In this document: positions 1-10,987 of the stretch, in pieces
How positions within the stretch are numbered: the first letter of the stretch is position 1
Layout: each line of letters opens with the position of its first letter
Source of the DNA: Bombyx mori
Lineage: Eukaryota; Arthropoda; Insecta; Lepidoptera; Bombycidae
Assembly: GCF_030269925.1 (NCBI RefSeq)
Contig: NC_085126.1
Coordinates: 7,752,501 to 7,816,500, forward strand
Direction: 5' to 3'
Length of the DNA: 64,000 nucleotides
The notes under the pieces: model-generated
Told to the model about the DNA's origin: nothing
What the model saw: only the letters and a program-made list of their open reading frames with translations
The model's database searches: none
Translations under genes and position numbers: made by a program

Positions 1-173
1 TCTGGAGAGACGAGATTAGATACGAATGAACTGAGTGGCTTAAGAGGCGCTGTCGACAATACATGTCATGAAAACGAGTATTAAGTAAACGTTTTGCTGT
101 CATAAAAAGCTTAAAATAAATAGCCGATAGTGGGAGACTGCATGAAAAGCAAATAATTATGTCATAGCTCGAG

Positions 174-447
174 TGTGGGGAGATCCGCCCGGTCGTCGTT
201 CTCGTCGCACCCGTTAATTAGGGCCCGACGAGTAAATTAACCCACAGACACAGCCCACTGAGTTTCTCGCCGGATCTTCTCGGTGGGTCGCGTTTCCGAT
301 CCGGTGATAGATTCTGCAAAGCACCGCTCTTGCTAGGGTTCGTATTAGCAACGCCGTCAAGTTTGAGCCTCATGAGCTCAACTACTAGTTAAGGTTACGC
401 TAAAATAGCCTCTCAAGGCTATCAGCTTAGGTAGGAAAAAAAAAGGG
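174..447 (+). mobile_element. Jockey-like LINE 3' end (family A), 5'-truncated
   Basis: This is the 3' untranslated end of the LINE family whose best copy is at 39416-40253. It shows the shared blocks GACGAGTAAATTAACCC, CCACTGAGTTTCTCGCCGG-like sequence and the AATAGCCTCTCAAGGCTATCAG stem, and ends in an A tract at about 437-447. It is non-coding debris. The call rests on internal comparison with the other copies in this window. Confidence 0.7.
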
Positions 448-649
448 AGATCCAGGTTGATTTGGTATGTTTGTACGACCCAAAATAAGACTGATCAGTC
501 TCTTTGGCAACCGGCTCTCCTGGGTTAGAAAGGTATCCAGGAGTAATTCTGGATACAGCCACATAAGTCCGCCCTCGCATAAAATCAGTGTGTGACCGCG
601 CTGCGTTTATCCTACAAGCGAAGTAACATCCCTTTGTAAAGTGGCTTTT

Positions 650-1095
650 GAGATTGGGAGAGGCTTATGTACAGCAGTGGATGGCTGTGGGTTGATGATG
701 ATAATGATGAGGTGAGATGAGGCGAGTATGGTGGTCACGCAGCCCACACACATGTGCCTTTTGGGATGATATACCGAGCGGGTGATATTGCTCGGTAGAC
801 CGATGGTCCGAATGTTGTTGCTTGGAACTTGTGTATATGCAAGCTTATCTTGAAAATGTCGTAAGCGAGATTCAGGCATCCGTCAAATATCTTGCGTTAT
901 ATGATGGCTACCGCCACAGTGCCTTCCCTCAGATGGACCAGTGTCGCTTTCAGCATCCCCGTCGGAGCGCCGTGGTACGTGACTCCGCTGCTATTTATAT
1001 CTTCTACTATTTATTTTGGAGTGGCACAGTTTGACGAAAAGACCAGTCCTTACGGTACACCCCGTTCTACTTTCAGTGCTATTGAGCGTAACTAA
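650..1095 (+). mobile_element. Degenerate LINE fragments
   Basis: At 655-712 there is a GAGGCTTATG...CAGCAGTGG...TGATGATGAT block, typical of the ends of lepidopteran RTE/CR1-like LINEs. At 940-985 a short stretch reads as VGAPWYV, close to VGAPWFV in the LINE protein at 39283-40032. Both are short and frame-broken. No host gene is seen here. Confidence 0.4.
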
Positions 1096-1183
1096 TAGCA
1101 GCAACCAAACAGCAAATCGTACTCGTCGAGTTCGCTAAAGAGCTCGAACTTAATTTTAACCCATAGCATCAACTTGGTTATTT

Positions 1184-1435
1184 ACTACTGGTGGTAGGAC
1201 CTCTTGTGAGTCCGCACGGGTAGGTACCACCGCCCCGCCTATTTCTGCCGTGAAGCAGTAATGCGTTTCGGTTTGAAGGGTGGGGCAGCCGTTGTAACTA
1301 TACTGAGACCTTAGAACTTATATCTCAAGGTGCGTGGCGCATTTACGTTGTAGATGTCTATGGGTTCCAGTAACCACTTAACACCAGTTGGGCTGTGAGC
1401 TCGTCTACTCAATTAAGCAATAAAAATATTCTCCG
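1184..1435 (+). mobile_element. Bm1 SINE, 5'-truncated (body and tail)
   Basis: The piece starts in the conserved body (TTACTACTGGTGGTAGGACC), runs through GTGAAGCAGTAATGCGTTTCGG and GGGTGGGGCAGCCGTTGTAA, and ends near AAGCAATAAAAA. The tRNA-like head and its Pol III boxes are missing, so this copy is not expected to be transcribed from its own promoter. Confidence 0.85.
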
Positions 1436-1732
1436 GCACTCCCTACATTATTATCTGTGAAACAATAGAGGAGATAAGCGATAAAACGCTTAGTAATAAT
1501 CGCGTCACGCGCGGTCGGTATCTACTGTATTCACAATATGATCTCGAGCGATCAGAACTTGTGTTTGATGTTGCCGAATTTGTAGATTATAAAATTCAGA
1601 CACTAAAGACAGCTTCATTCGTGCTTGTAATGCGAGAGATTTGGCTTTAAAGTAAGCGATGTTTATTCGCATCTGAATCCATACAGCCCTACCCTCACGT
1701 TGTAGTGAGTGGACAACGTTCTTATTCTTCTT

Positions 1733-1862
1733 AGTTTTTTTTTTATTGCTTAGATGGGTGGACGAGCTCACAGCCCAACTGGTGTTAAGTGGTTACTGGA
1801 GCCCATAGACATCTACAACGTAAATGCGTCACGCACCTTGAGATAAGGTTCTAAGTTCTCGA
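1733..1862 (-). mobile_element. Bm1 SINE 3' fragment
   Basis: This is the reverse complement of the Bm1 tail: an A tract, TTGCTTAGATGGGTGGACGA, then the block matching the TCTATGGGCTCCAGTAACCA region. Only the last ~130 bp are present. Confidence 0.8.
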
Positions 1863-2917
1863 GTATAGTTATATAGTTGTGTCCGTCATGACTGATGACT
1901 GTGTTTGCTGGTCATTATTCTCTACACGAACATATTCTAGCCATCATTTCCCGTCCATCAAGTTCCTCATCGTAGAATTCTCGAGGAAGTTCTTCACATT
2001 TTGCCTTCTGTATCTTCCAATGATTCCAAACCTACTTCCCCCCTTCTTATAACGTGGTTAGAATAACTCAGTAGGCACTGTTCGAAGATTGTGGTAATGT
2101 GGATTGGATGATTGTGCGTGTGGAATCCCAATTTAATTTTGTGTTCCTACAGTATCGACTGGTTCGTGTGCTTAGCGGTCCAAGGTATTCTCAGAAAATG
2201 CCTCCAGAACCAAATTTCGAAGGAGAATAAAGAAGTGAGCAGTGGAGTCTCTTTTGTCGTATTTTCTTAAGTTGTGTCATGACAATTTCTCACTATCCAA
2301 TTTCAAACATTTACAAATTAGAGATAATGAGTAAATTAAAATTAATTTTACGGTTCACCATAATAATCTCGCGTTTTCCATTATAATTTTAGCATTCCCG
2401 ATGTTTCGAATACTTTTTACTGTTCTCGTGGTCAACTAACCGTGACGTAAATTCAATAATGTTGCAGACTCGTGAAAATCGAAGAAGAATAGTAAACCTG
2501 TGTGTTTGTTTTGTTAATATTAAAAGGAGCCATAGAAATTAAATCTTATCTTATACCTTTAAACGAGCAATTCTTGTATATTAATATATATCCCGACATC
2601 TATTGGCGAATAATAATACTATTTTTCTTAATTGAGGGCAACTAACCGCTTTAAAGACGCAACAAGATGGCGTTATCAAAAAAAAAACCGAGCAAAGCTC
2701 TGTCATCGTCTAGTTGTAATAATATGTCAAACAAGTCTGGCAATGACGTCTCCTCACTCGTTTCTAAATCTTATTGGAACAATCTCGTATTGATCTAAGT
2801 GAATGACCTTGGATTTCTCGAAGTTACGAGAACTGTCACAGCTATTGTTGAGCCAATTCATTACGGAATACAGATTTTCACTGCGAATCAACAGAACGAC
2901 TTTCATATCTATAATAA
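1863..2917. other. AT-rich stretch without recognised gene
   Basis: I see no exon-like open frame with splice signals and no clear repeat family shared with the rest of the window. Confidence 0.4.
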
Positions 2918-3336
2918 TATTATAAAGCTGAAGAGTTTGTTTGTTTGAACGCGCTAATCTCAGGAACTACTGGTCCGATTTGAAAAATTATTTCGGTGTT
3001 AGATAGCCCATTTATTGAGGAAGGCTATGGGCTATATAGCACCATACTAAGACAAATATAAGCGGAGCACCAATAAATAATGTTTCAAAATCGGGTTTTT
3101 TTCCCTTTTGAGAGCTTCCGCTGCGTGCGCTGCAGAAACGATTAAAGTTTCGCTAAAGTAATGTATGAGAGAATTGTTTCCCTTCAAAATATCTAAAAAA
3201 AAGTCCGCGACAGCATATGTCTATATATTAAAGTTGGCTCACTATAACGTTTTTTTTCTAACCTATTTGTTCTAAAATAAAGCATTATTTGTGAACTATT
3301 ATTCCACGCGGACGAAGTCGCGAGCAAAAGCTAGTT
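2918..3336 (+). mobile_element. Non-autonomous Helitron-like element
   Basis: It starts with TAATATTATAAAGCTGAAG and a GTTTGTTTG run, has the GGTCCGATTTGAAAAATTA box, and ends with GCGAGCAAAAGCTAGT, a CTAG-type terminus. Similar termini recur at 7079, 16522, 33640 and 57823. There is no replicase. Family assignment follows known features of lepidopteran Helitrons. Confidence 0.55.
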
Positions 3337-3964
3337 AATGTATAAAAATAGGTTTGCGCACAGTAAAGTAGGTACTCCTTTTTCATCATGTGGGTTTTTC
3401 GTGGCAATATAGATTTCAATAGAGCTGTAGGCGACACATATCAATATTCTAATTATTTATTTAGTTACACTTAAAAATGATGTGTTTTATAACAGTTTAC
3501 ATGTTTTCATTGTTGATTATGATTCACGTTTATTTCTTTAATAAATGCACGAGCGCACCCGATCGTCAACGATGGTCTGAAGAACTGTGGCACTTTTTAA
3601 CACAGTCAGTCGGGCAGATACATCGGCACCGCGCGAACGACAATCAGACGCGCTCATACCTCAGTAAAATCTCGTCTTTTATTTACATCGCCTACAAGAG
3701 CTTATATAAAAGCAAACAAGCTGACATGGTGTTGTAAGGTTACCGGAGCCGTAACAATTACAACCTCCAAACCTCAAAAATTTTTGTATCCTCGTGCGAG
3801 CTCACAATGGTTGAGTCATAAAGATCTCTCAAGGTTTTCATAATCATTTTAATAGCAGATAAACCGTAAAAACGTCTGGGGCTATTGACGGCAACGAACA
3901 TGAGCGATAATAAAAACATACGAATATTTTTCCTCGTCGAAAAGCATTCGCATGCTGTGTTCCG

Positions 3965-4374
3965 CACTTAGAGAAGGCAGCACGATATGAGAACCCTCTT
4001 GCCGTGGCCGCTGGAAACTACATACCCGATCCTGTAGACCGAATGGTCGCCCAAAGCATGTCATTATGGATCCTCCAGATCCATTAACGGTGCTTTTAGG
4101 TACCACTAGCACCGGTCACCGTCCTCGTCGAACCCGTTGCTTGCGACGAAGGGCTCGACGAGCGAATTAACCCATAGACACAGCCCACTGAGTTTCTCGC
4201 CGGATCTGCTCAGTGGGTCGCGTTTCCAATCCGGTGGTAGATTCTGCGAAGCACTGCTCTTGCTAGGCTCAGTGTTAGAAACACTCCGGTTTGAGCCCCG
4301 TGAGCTCACCTACACACGTTAGGGCGAAGCTGAAATAGCCTCTCAAGGCTATCAGCATAGATAGGGAAAAAAAA
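3965..4374 (+). mobile_element. Jockey-like LINE 3' end (family A)
   Basis: This copy is longer than the one at 174. It begins inside the reverse-transcriptase ORF tail (the ...ENPL..VAAGNYIPDP.. region, frame-shifted), then carries the 3' UTR including AATAGCCTCTCAAGGCTATC, and ends in an A tract at about 4362-4374. It is 5'-truncated and non-functional. Confidence 0.75.
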
Positions 4375-4810
4375 GCGTGTTCCGAAAATCGGTATTCAGT
4401 AATATTAATTGTAAAATTTAAAATAGTAAAAATTTCTTCTGAGATTAGTAGAGCACGTGAAGACAGAATGAAGTCGGGTCACCGAAATTACATATCGAAC
4501 GACGACACCGACCTTCTCCAAATGGGAATTAATTATTCAGTCGCCCGCACCTCCGGGGGCTTAGTATTACAATTCTAATTAAAATAATACGACTGGTCAA
4601 TAAAAAATACGGAATCCCGAGTGCGATTTCCGAAAGAAATCAGTTTGTTTTTTTTTTTTTATCTTTGTGCTACACCAAAAAATATACATTAAAATACAAA
4701 AAGACACAATTGGCGGTCTTATCGCTAAGAGCGATCTCTTCCAGACAACCATCAGGTGGACAAGAATCATTTGGAAACCAATCGTACCAATCCAGTGAAA
4801 TATACTTATA

Positions 4811-4886
4811 TATGTTACGGTAAAAGTAGATATTGCGGCAAATATACACATTTTCCGGTAACAATATCTACTTTTACTGGAACATA
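4811..4886. mobile_element. Short foldback (MITE-like) element
   Basis: TATGTTACGGTAAAAGTAGA at the left is mirrored by the reverse complement of TCTACTTTTACTGGAACATA at the right, giving ~25-bp inverted ends around a ~25-bp loop. The ends match those of the ~890-bp element at 10988-11880. Confidence 0.55.
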
Positions 4887-5007
4887 CCTAGTCTTGCCAT
4901 AAATACTGAGACAAAGGAAAAAAAAATTATATTGCCAATAACATTTATTACTTTTACAGTGTGTTAGTTTAATACATAAATATAAAACAATTTAAAGTAT
5001 AAAAAGC

Positions 5008-5347
5008 TTATTCGAAGTCGTCTCCATTGGCTGTAATACAGTCCTTTAAACGTTGAGGCCAGTTATCAATACAAGCACGCACTCTTTCCATGGGAAAATT
5101 TTTCACTGCCAATCGTACGGATTGTTTTAGGGACTCCAAATTATCATGGCGTTTAGAGCAAGCCGTACTCTCTAAAACTGACCATAAATCATAATCCAGC
5201 GGATTAATATCGGGACTAGACGACGGCCAGTCTTCAGCTCTGATGAAGTCCGAAACGTTCGTTTCCAACCAAGACTGCGCAGACCGAGCTTTATGACCTG
5301 GCGCCGAGTCTTGCTGGAAGGACCATTCTTGATTATTGAAGGTCCCA
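5008..5347 (-). pseudogene. maT-type (DD37D) Tc1/mariner transposase, C-terminal fragment
   Basis: The reverse strand encodes the last ~112 residues of a Tc1/mariner-type transposase. Visible are QQDSAPGHKA with the second catalytic Asp, the WPSSSPDINPLDYDLW block, and exactly 37 residues between the QQD aspartate and the aspartate of PLDY, which is the maT (DD37D) spacing. The helix-turn-helix N-terminus and first catalytic Asp are missing, so it is inactive. The open frame continues to 5406 only because another interspersed repeat (5347-5425) abuts it; those N-terminal residues are not transposase. Confidence 0.8.
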
Positions 5348-5425
5348 CCTGATGGTGAGTGGTTACCGTCGCCCATGGACTTCAGCAATGCCAGGCGCAG
5401 TGCCAAGCCGCTGCCTACCGCTTAA
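5347..5425 (-). repeat. Interspersed repeat (CCTGATGGTGAGTGG family)
   Basis: The segment contains CCTGATGGTGAGTGGTTACC and GCCAAGCCGCTGCCTACCG. The same blocks recur at 28437-28556, 44735-44846 and in part at 49610-49660. I do not recognise its published name. Strand is arbitrary. Confidence 0.6.
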
Positions 5426-5649
5426 TAATTTCCACAAGCCTCGTTTGAAGAAGGACATGTTATAGCGCTCGGGAAACACCGTGGAGGGGAGCTCATTCCA
5501 TAGCCGGATGGTATGTGGCAAAAAAAAAAGCTTAATCGAAATTGAAAATGTGTGGTAAAGCTATACGAGTAATGACAGCTTTAAAGTATTACACTTAATA
5601 TGTCGCGATACTTCATTCACTTATGTTTCAAATGAAGCATTACAATAGA

Positions 5650-5850
5650 GGGTCCTGAGGCCGTCTTGTGAGTCGCAAGAAGGTACCATCACCTTGCCTA
5701 TTTTTGCCGTGAAGCAGTAATGCGTTTCGATTTGAAGGGCGGGGCAGCCGGTGTACTCTGAAAACTGAGACATAGAATTCATGCCTCAAGTTAGATGGTG
5801 GTATTTACGTTACTGATATCTGTGGACACATCCAGTTAACATGCAAGAAA
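5650..5850 (+). mobile_element. Bm1 SINE, diverged and 5'-truncated
   Basis: The body blocks GTGAAGCAGTAATGCGTTTC and GGGCGGGGCAGCC are present with many substitutions. Neither the head nor a complete 3' tail is recognisable. Confidence 0.65.
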
Positions 5851-5857
5851 AGACTTT

Positions 5858-6130
5858 TTGACGGGAACGCAAGGAGTGAACTTGTGTGATTTGTTTTATT
5901 TTGTCTATTTAGTGTTTCTTCAGGTTTAAATGTGTAATAACAGTGGTTTATTAACTGTTTAATATCTGTAAAAGTGCACAAATGTGGGAAAATGAATCAA
6001 AGCCGCTGGAGGTAACTTCTCGGCTTCCTCCAAAAAGTCCACTGTAAAAAAAATCAAGCAAGAAAAAGAAAAAAGTGTGGTGACTCTGGTGACTTCTTTT
6101 ATTTCTCCTCAGCTCGCGAAAATGCTAGTC
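5858..6130 (+). mobile_element. LINE 5' end: 5' UTR and start of ORF1
   Basis: The block GGGAACGCAAGGAGTGAA...GTTTCTTCAGGTTTAAATGTG recurs at 27734-27886. Here it continues past an ATG at about 5981 into a short frame beginning MWENESKPLEV, then breaks down. This looks like the 5' end of a non-LTR element with the start of its first ORF. Family unknown. Confidence 0.5.
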
Positions 6131-6304
6131 ACTCGAACAAACTTTTAAGATACGTCATGTTCCTCATAAAAACAAGTAGTATATAAGTGTACATTGTATT
6201 GTGAACATTGAATTGAATAAACGCTAGCACAGACTAAAAAAAGTGTTTTTTTTTTAAACCAACAATCACAGGAAGTGATGTGTCGGCTTCCTAAACTGCC
6301 TTTA

Positions 6305-6752
6305 CGTTGGCAAACGTAACTCAGGTTGTTTTCCAATTACAGCACAAGAGCGCATTATGCGGCATAATGCTCAACGTTGAATGTTCCAACTACAGCAACT
6401 CGAAGCACAATCGAGCACTCTCAAAAGTACTGCTCTCGCGTGATACTCGCAATCGATACCGACTCAGTGACAGAAAATTGACAAGTGTTTTTTCTTTAAG
6501 TTGGCATTAATCGAAATTTTGTTTATATTATCGTTAGTAATATTATTTAATGTTGAAAAAAATTGTAAGGCTTTCGTTTCGTCGTAGTTTCTCAGAAATA
6601 ATCAATGTTAATTAAAACTGTGCTAACTTAGCGCACTCTGCTGATGCATTTGAAAACTAATTCACGTTCCAATTAAGCTTCAGCATAATTCGGCATTGTG
6701 CGTCACTGAGTCGCATTATGCTCTGTAATTGGAAAACTACCTCAGTAGGCAC
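6305..6752. mobile_element. Foldback element with ~80-bp inverted ends
   Basis: The left arm (about 6318-6390: TTTTCCAATTACAG, GCATTATGC, AACGTTGAATGTTCCAA) is mirrored by the right arm at about 6655-6750 (reading back: TTTTCCAATTACAGAGCATAATGC ... TTGGAACGTGAA). The interior is unique AT-rich sequence. No transposase is seen. Confidence 0.45.
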
Positions 6753-6754
6753 TA

Positions 6755-6925
6755 GCTGTGTGCTTAGTGCGAGCTTTTTAACATTCTCAATAGCGTGAAA
6801 GTTAACCCAATTTGGATGCAGTTGGAACAGCGCCCCTAACGGCAAACGTAGGCAAACGATCCCATTTCATACAAATATGAGCTAACTTTTACCCAATCGA
6901 GAATGTTAAAAAACTGTTCATTAAT
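6755..6925. mobile_element. MITE, diverged copy of the 19820 family
   Basis: It begins GTGTGCTTAGTGCGAGCTTT, carries CAGCGCCCCTAACGGCAAACG in the middle, and ends with the inverted counterpart CGAGAATGTTAAAAAACTG. The best copy is at 19820-19992. Confidence 0.6.
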
Positions 6926-7078
6926 ATTCCGTTTTTAATTTCGTATCATTTATTATCAGGTGATTCATTAAATTCACAATAATTAGGTACTTAACGTTTA
7001 AGCTTGTTGCCACATGCCAGGTGTGTACGCTTGTACTGGCTCGTAAACATTATTACACGGAAACTTTTTATTTATTAA

Positions 7079-7289
7079 CTAGCGACCCGCCCTCGCTTCG
7101 CTTCCTTAACATTAAAACAAACATGAAACAAAAAAAAATTAAAATTAAAAAAAAATAGCCTATGTTCATCAGGGACAATGTCGGCTTCTAATGGAAAAAT
7201 AATTTTTCAAATCGGTCCAGTAGTTTCGGAGCCTATTCGAAACAAACAAACAAACAAATCTTTCCTCTTTATAATATTAGTATAGACTT
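7079..7289 (-). mobile_element. Non-autonomous Helitron-like element
   Basis: Read on the minus strand it begins TCTATACTAATATTATAAAG and ends GAGGGCGGGTCGCTAGT. It carries the ACTGGACCGATTTGAAAAAT box. It is near-identical to 16522-16738, suggesting recent activity of the subfamily. Confidence 0.65.
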
Positions 7290-8300
7290 CATAAATATTC
7301 ATTTAGTTAGTTTAATTTAATTAAATACACATGATAGATACGTGAACGAATACATGACGGAAAGTTTTAATTTATTATTATCAACCCATTCATACTGTAT
7401 CAATATCGTGTGTCATATAGATAATACTTAGATCGTTGAAAAACAAAACTTGTAATTGAACAAAAATTGTAATTTGAAACAGGACTAACACCGGAGAGGC
7501 TTTTAAAAGCAAATTAAAAAGGTTATCTCGTAAATTAGATTTTTTTTCTTTTTCCTTAATCGTAACTAGGACACAGCACGCAAAGGCGGATGCACTAAGA
7601 TTTCCTCAAAACGCCAATTGCTATCTCGATTTTTTGTTCGCTTTACCTGTTAATTTTAATGTTCAAAGGTTAATGATTCCTTAGAAATCACAGCATGAAT
7701 GACGCTACGCACACCGAAACATTACTTCAGTGTACATTATTAGTTACAATAATAAATTTACACACGAATTAGCAGCATTTTTGTAACTACTCGTACGGGA
7801 TTAGGTACAATACGCCAAACCACAAATAATTACGATTTCTTCGTCTACGACTTCTGTGGTTTTAATTCTATTACACGGTTATATTCATTCATCGTCAAGT
7901 TATGTCTGGGCTTTTATATCAATTGCTTAATAATTACGCATAAATTAATTAGTTCACGTTTGATTTTCATTACGCGTTGTTATTTCTTCATCGTGGTAGT
8001 TAGTCATTCGTGACCATATTGTGTAAGTACATAGTCCTTGAACAAAGTGTTTGTCTCCCGAACTTAAGAACTGGCTTAGTCTTTTGATGCGTGTACATCA
8101 CTTCTTCTCTTCTATATCTTAATCTTCACTCTTAAAAGATTTCTGTGCTTCATTATAACATGCAATTCGTCTTCCTTTAGAACGTGTATTTTGATGTTAT
8201 TGAGACAGAAATAAGCGGAACGTTTAAATCACAGTGGTTTTATTGAATCGGTTGATTGTGTACGTGTCATCGATCCGAGTGGCCGTGTTCGACTGAACTA
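7290..8300. other. AT-rich stretch without recognised gene
   Basis: Nothing beyond simple A/T runs was recognised. No candidate exon with both splice signals and an open frame was found. Confidence 0.4.
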
Positions 8301-8884
8301 AAATAGGCTACGACGAGTGGAATGAATACAGCGAGCGTGTGACGACACTAAAGCGCTTTATTCACGATCCATCTCGGCTGTACGTCAGCTCAAGGCCGCG
8401 GTGCTGGATGCAGCATACAGACTATCGTGCGCGCATCAAGCGTGGAGAGAATAAGTGGAACTTATATCATTCAATAAATCTTGAAAGTGTTAAATCTGCT
8501 GTACAGCAAGTCTATTTATTCAATATCAAGCACGCACGACGCAGGACCGCTCTGACGTACGTCCGCTTTAATCACTGTCTATCTGCACGACGTACGCGGT
8601 GGTGGGGGCACTCGCTGGATGCAAAATTGGTCCTGCAAATCCAGCAAACAATTAATAATAATTATCGACGTACGTCAAGCCTATTCATGGTACTTTTGCA
8701 TCGTGCACGGCCTTGGCGGGACGTACAGCAAGATGGAACGTGAATCAAGCGCATTATAGATCTTGTAACACTGAACCGGCGTTCCCCTTCGAATGTTCGA
8801 AGTTCACGGTCAATGACCGTCACATTATAGAGAAATTCAAAATGAAAAACTTAAAATAGGATATTTTACTTATTTTTAAATAGG

Positions 8885-8975
8885 ATATTATACGTTCTAG
8901 ATGTCTATGGGGTCCAGTAACCACTTAACACCAGGTGGGCTGTGAGCTCGTCCACCCATCTAAGCAATAAAAAAA
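8885..8975 (+). mobile_element. Bm1 SINE 3' fragment
   Basis: Only the last ~90 bp remain, from TAGATGTCTATGGGGTCCAG to CATCTAAGCAATAAAA and an A tract. Confidence 0.8.
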
Positions 8976-9219
8976 AAATTAACTCTGCTCCGTGGGCAGA
9001 AGGTTCAACGATGAAAAAGAGATGAAGGGATAATCTCAAACATTCCATAATAGTACTAGAGTTTAACAATTTTAGTAATTAGTTTTGTTCTTTCTCGATC
9101 AATTTATGTACAAATTCAAATAGGCAGATTCAACCTCAATTTGTTATTTAAATATTTATTCGCCATTAATAGGCAAGTTGTAATTGTTTATAATGTCAAA
9201 ATATCTACGCGATCATATT

Positions 9220-9596
9220 CTTACGCCGGTAATAGTAACGCCATCTATCGCCGAATAGTCGAAATAAACATCGAAGGATCTAGTAGCCTCTAAAACGCTC
9301 GAGAAGTACAACGCCATCTATTGGCAGATGTCAGAAATACAGTACTTTAAATGTGTGGAATATTCTCGATAGTTCTAAGGGTGTGGTATCGGCTATAAAA
9401 GCGTTGCAGAGATGGCACACAGTCAACTAGTAATCGGAACTACTCGAAGCGAAACAGCTAACTGATCACCTGAAGCGAAGCGGAAGAAGCGAATTGAGAA
9501 TTTTAAAGTGCTCGTGAAGTGTTTTAAGTGTTCTTAGTGACAAATACAGTATTAAGTTGTACTTCGGTGGAACATTTATTTTACCCGAGCGTAACA
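9220..9596 (+). mobile_element. Possible solo LTR
   Basis: A compact block contains two GCCATCTAT motifs, a GGCTATAAAAGCG TATA-like box at about 9393, an initiator-like ACAGTCAAC some 30 bp later, and an abrupt end at GAGCGTAACA. This resembles the promoter region of an insect LTR retrotransposon. No primer-binding site, coding region or target duplication is visible, so a cellular promoter or another repeat is equally possible. Confidence 0.3.
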
Positions 9597-9599
9597 ATA

Positions 9600-10400
9600 T
9601 TTATGTAAAACATTTGATTAAATAAATGTATTTAGACTATAATTTAAAGGTCAACTGAGGTTAAATTCGTATCAGAGCGGTTTTTTTTTCTTCTACAAAG
9701 TAATACCTATCTCATTTTTAACTACAATGTTTATTGTCACCAGTAGAGCATCGCAAGTTTTCGTGTAGCACGGACACATCACAGCATACGGTAGCCATTC
9801 CGAGGGTCAAGGCGATCAAGGCGAGATTTTATGTATTTTCAACGTAAAACATTTCGTATTTTATTAATTAGCATAACGAAAATGAACCGTACGCATTTTG
9901 ATTTAATACCTATTTTCCTTTTATCTTCTCAGTAAGCATTTGAGATTTACGTTTCTTCGTATATTTGTGGTCGCATGGATTATTAAACAGATGAAGAATG
10001 TTTGCTGTTATTTTTGGCACTTCAGATAAGATTTGCTGGCGTAACCACATAGACATGTCTCTTTTCGACTGACGCTTGAGAAGTGTAACGAATTCTCGAG
10101 GAACACAGTGACATTTCTCCCGGAATTGCCGTTATCTATGGGCGTCATTTGGGCTGCAATGGCGGACAGCCATAGATAGAATTAAAATTAGCGAAAGGTA
10201 CATAGTTTTAACATGTTCGTGTTTTTCACCCATTACCCCGCGATAATTTGAATAGTTTTTGTACGTAATAATCTTTATGTTTGCTCGTTAAATACTAAAT
10301 AATAAATAAATAATAAAATCTTATTTTTAGATATATGTACCTAAAGTACTGTAGATAGTTAAATAGCTGAATAAAACTATTTTTTATATGTTTAAAGACA
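9600..10400. other. Intergenic AT-rich stretch
   Basis: No gene, repeat family or strong signal was recognised. Confidence 0.4.
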
Positions 10401-10406
10401 AAAAAA

Positions 10407-10853
10407 TGAAGGCGTCGTGGCCTAAAGGATAAGACGTCCAGTGCATTCGTATCTAGCGATGCACCGGTGTTCGAATCCCGCAGGCGGGTACCAATTTTTC
10501 TAATGAAATACGTACATAACAAATTTTAATGTTCACGATTGACTTAATAAGGACTTAATGAAGGAAAAACATCGTGTAATAAAAATCAACCCGCAAAATT
10601 ATAATTTGCGTAATTACTGGTGGTAGGACCTCTTGTGAGTCCGCACGGGTAAGTACCCTGCCTATTTCTACCCTGAAGCAGTAATGCATTTCGGTTTGAA
10701 GGGTGGGGTAGCCGTTGTAACTATACTGACAACTCAGAAGCTATATCTCAAGGTGGGTGGCGCATTTACGTTATAGATGTCTATGGGCTCCAGTAAGCAC
10801 TTAACACCAGGTGGGCTGTGAACTCGTCCAACCATCTATGCAATAAAAAATAG
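10407..10853 (+). mobile_element. Bm1 SINE, essentially full length
   Basis: The tRNA-like head lies at about 10411-10490, with the A-box-like GTGGCCTAAAGGATAAGACG and B-box-like GGTGTTCGAATCCCGC. It is followed by the conserved body and a tail ending in CTATGCAATAAAAAA. The head and both internal Pol III boxes are present, so this copy could in principle be transcribed. Confidence 0.9.
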
Positions 10854-10987
10854 AAATAAAAAGAACTTTATACTGTTTTAATACGATCAAGTAAAAAATA
10901 TGTACACGTACTCAAGACAATTAGTTTAAATAAAGTCGCGGCGTGCTAGCCTTGAATCGCTATCATCAGTACTATGTACCTATAATA

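Noticed and set aside
3477..3737. 86-codon frame with a hydrophobic N-terminus
   Set aside because: A signal-peptide-like start is expected from T-rich sequence. No splice signals, homologous motif or codon bias supports a gene.
5347..5406. N-terminal extension of the maT transposase frame
   Set aside because: This part is an unrelated interspersed repeat found at three other places. The fusion is a chance in-frame junction.
8339..8743. 134-codon open frame on the plus strand
   Set aside because: It begins with GTG, has no known domain, no splice signals with flanking exons, and repeats GTACGTC words suggesting it is a decayed repeat.
10411..10490. Possible tRNA gene
   Set aside because: The same head heads five other Bm1 copies in the window. 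It is the SINE promoter region.
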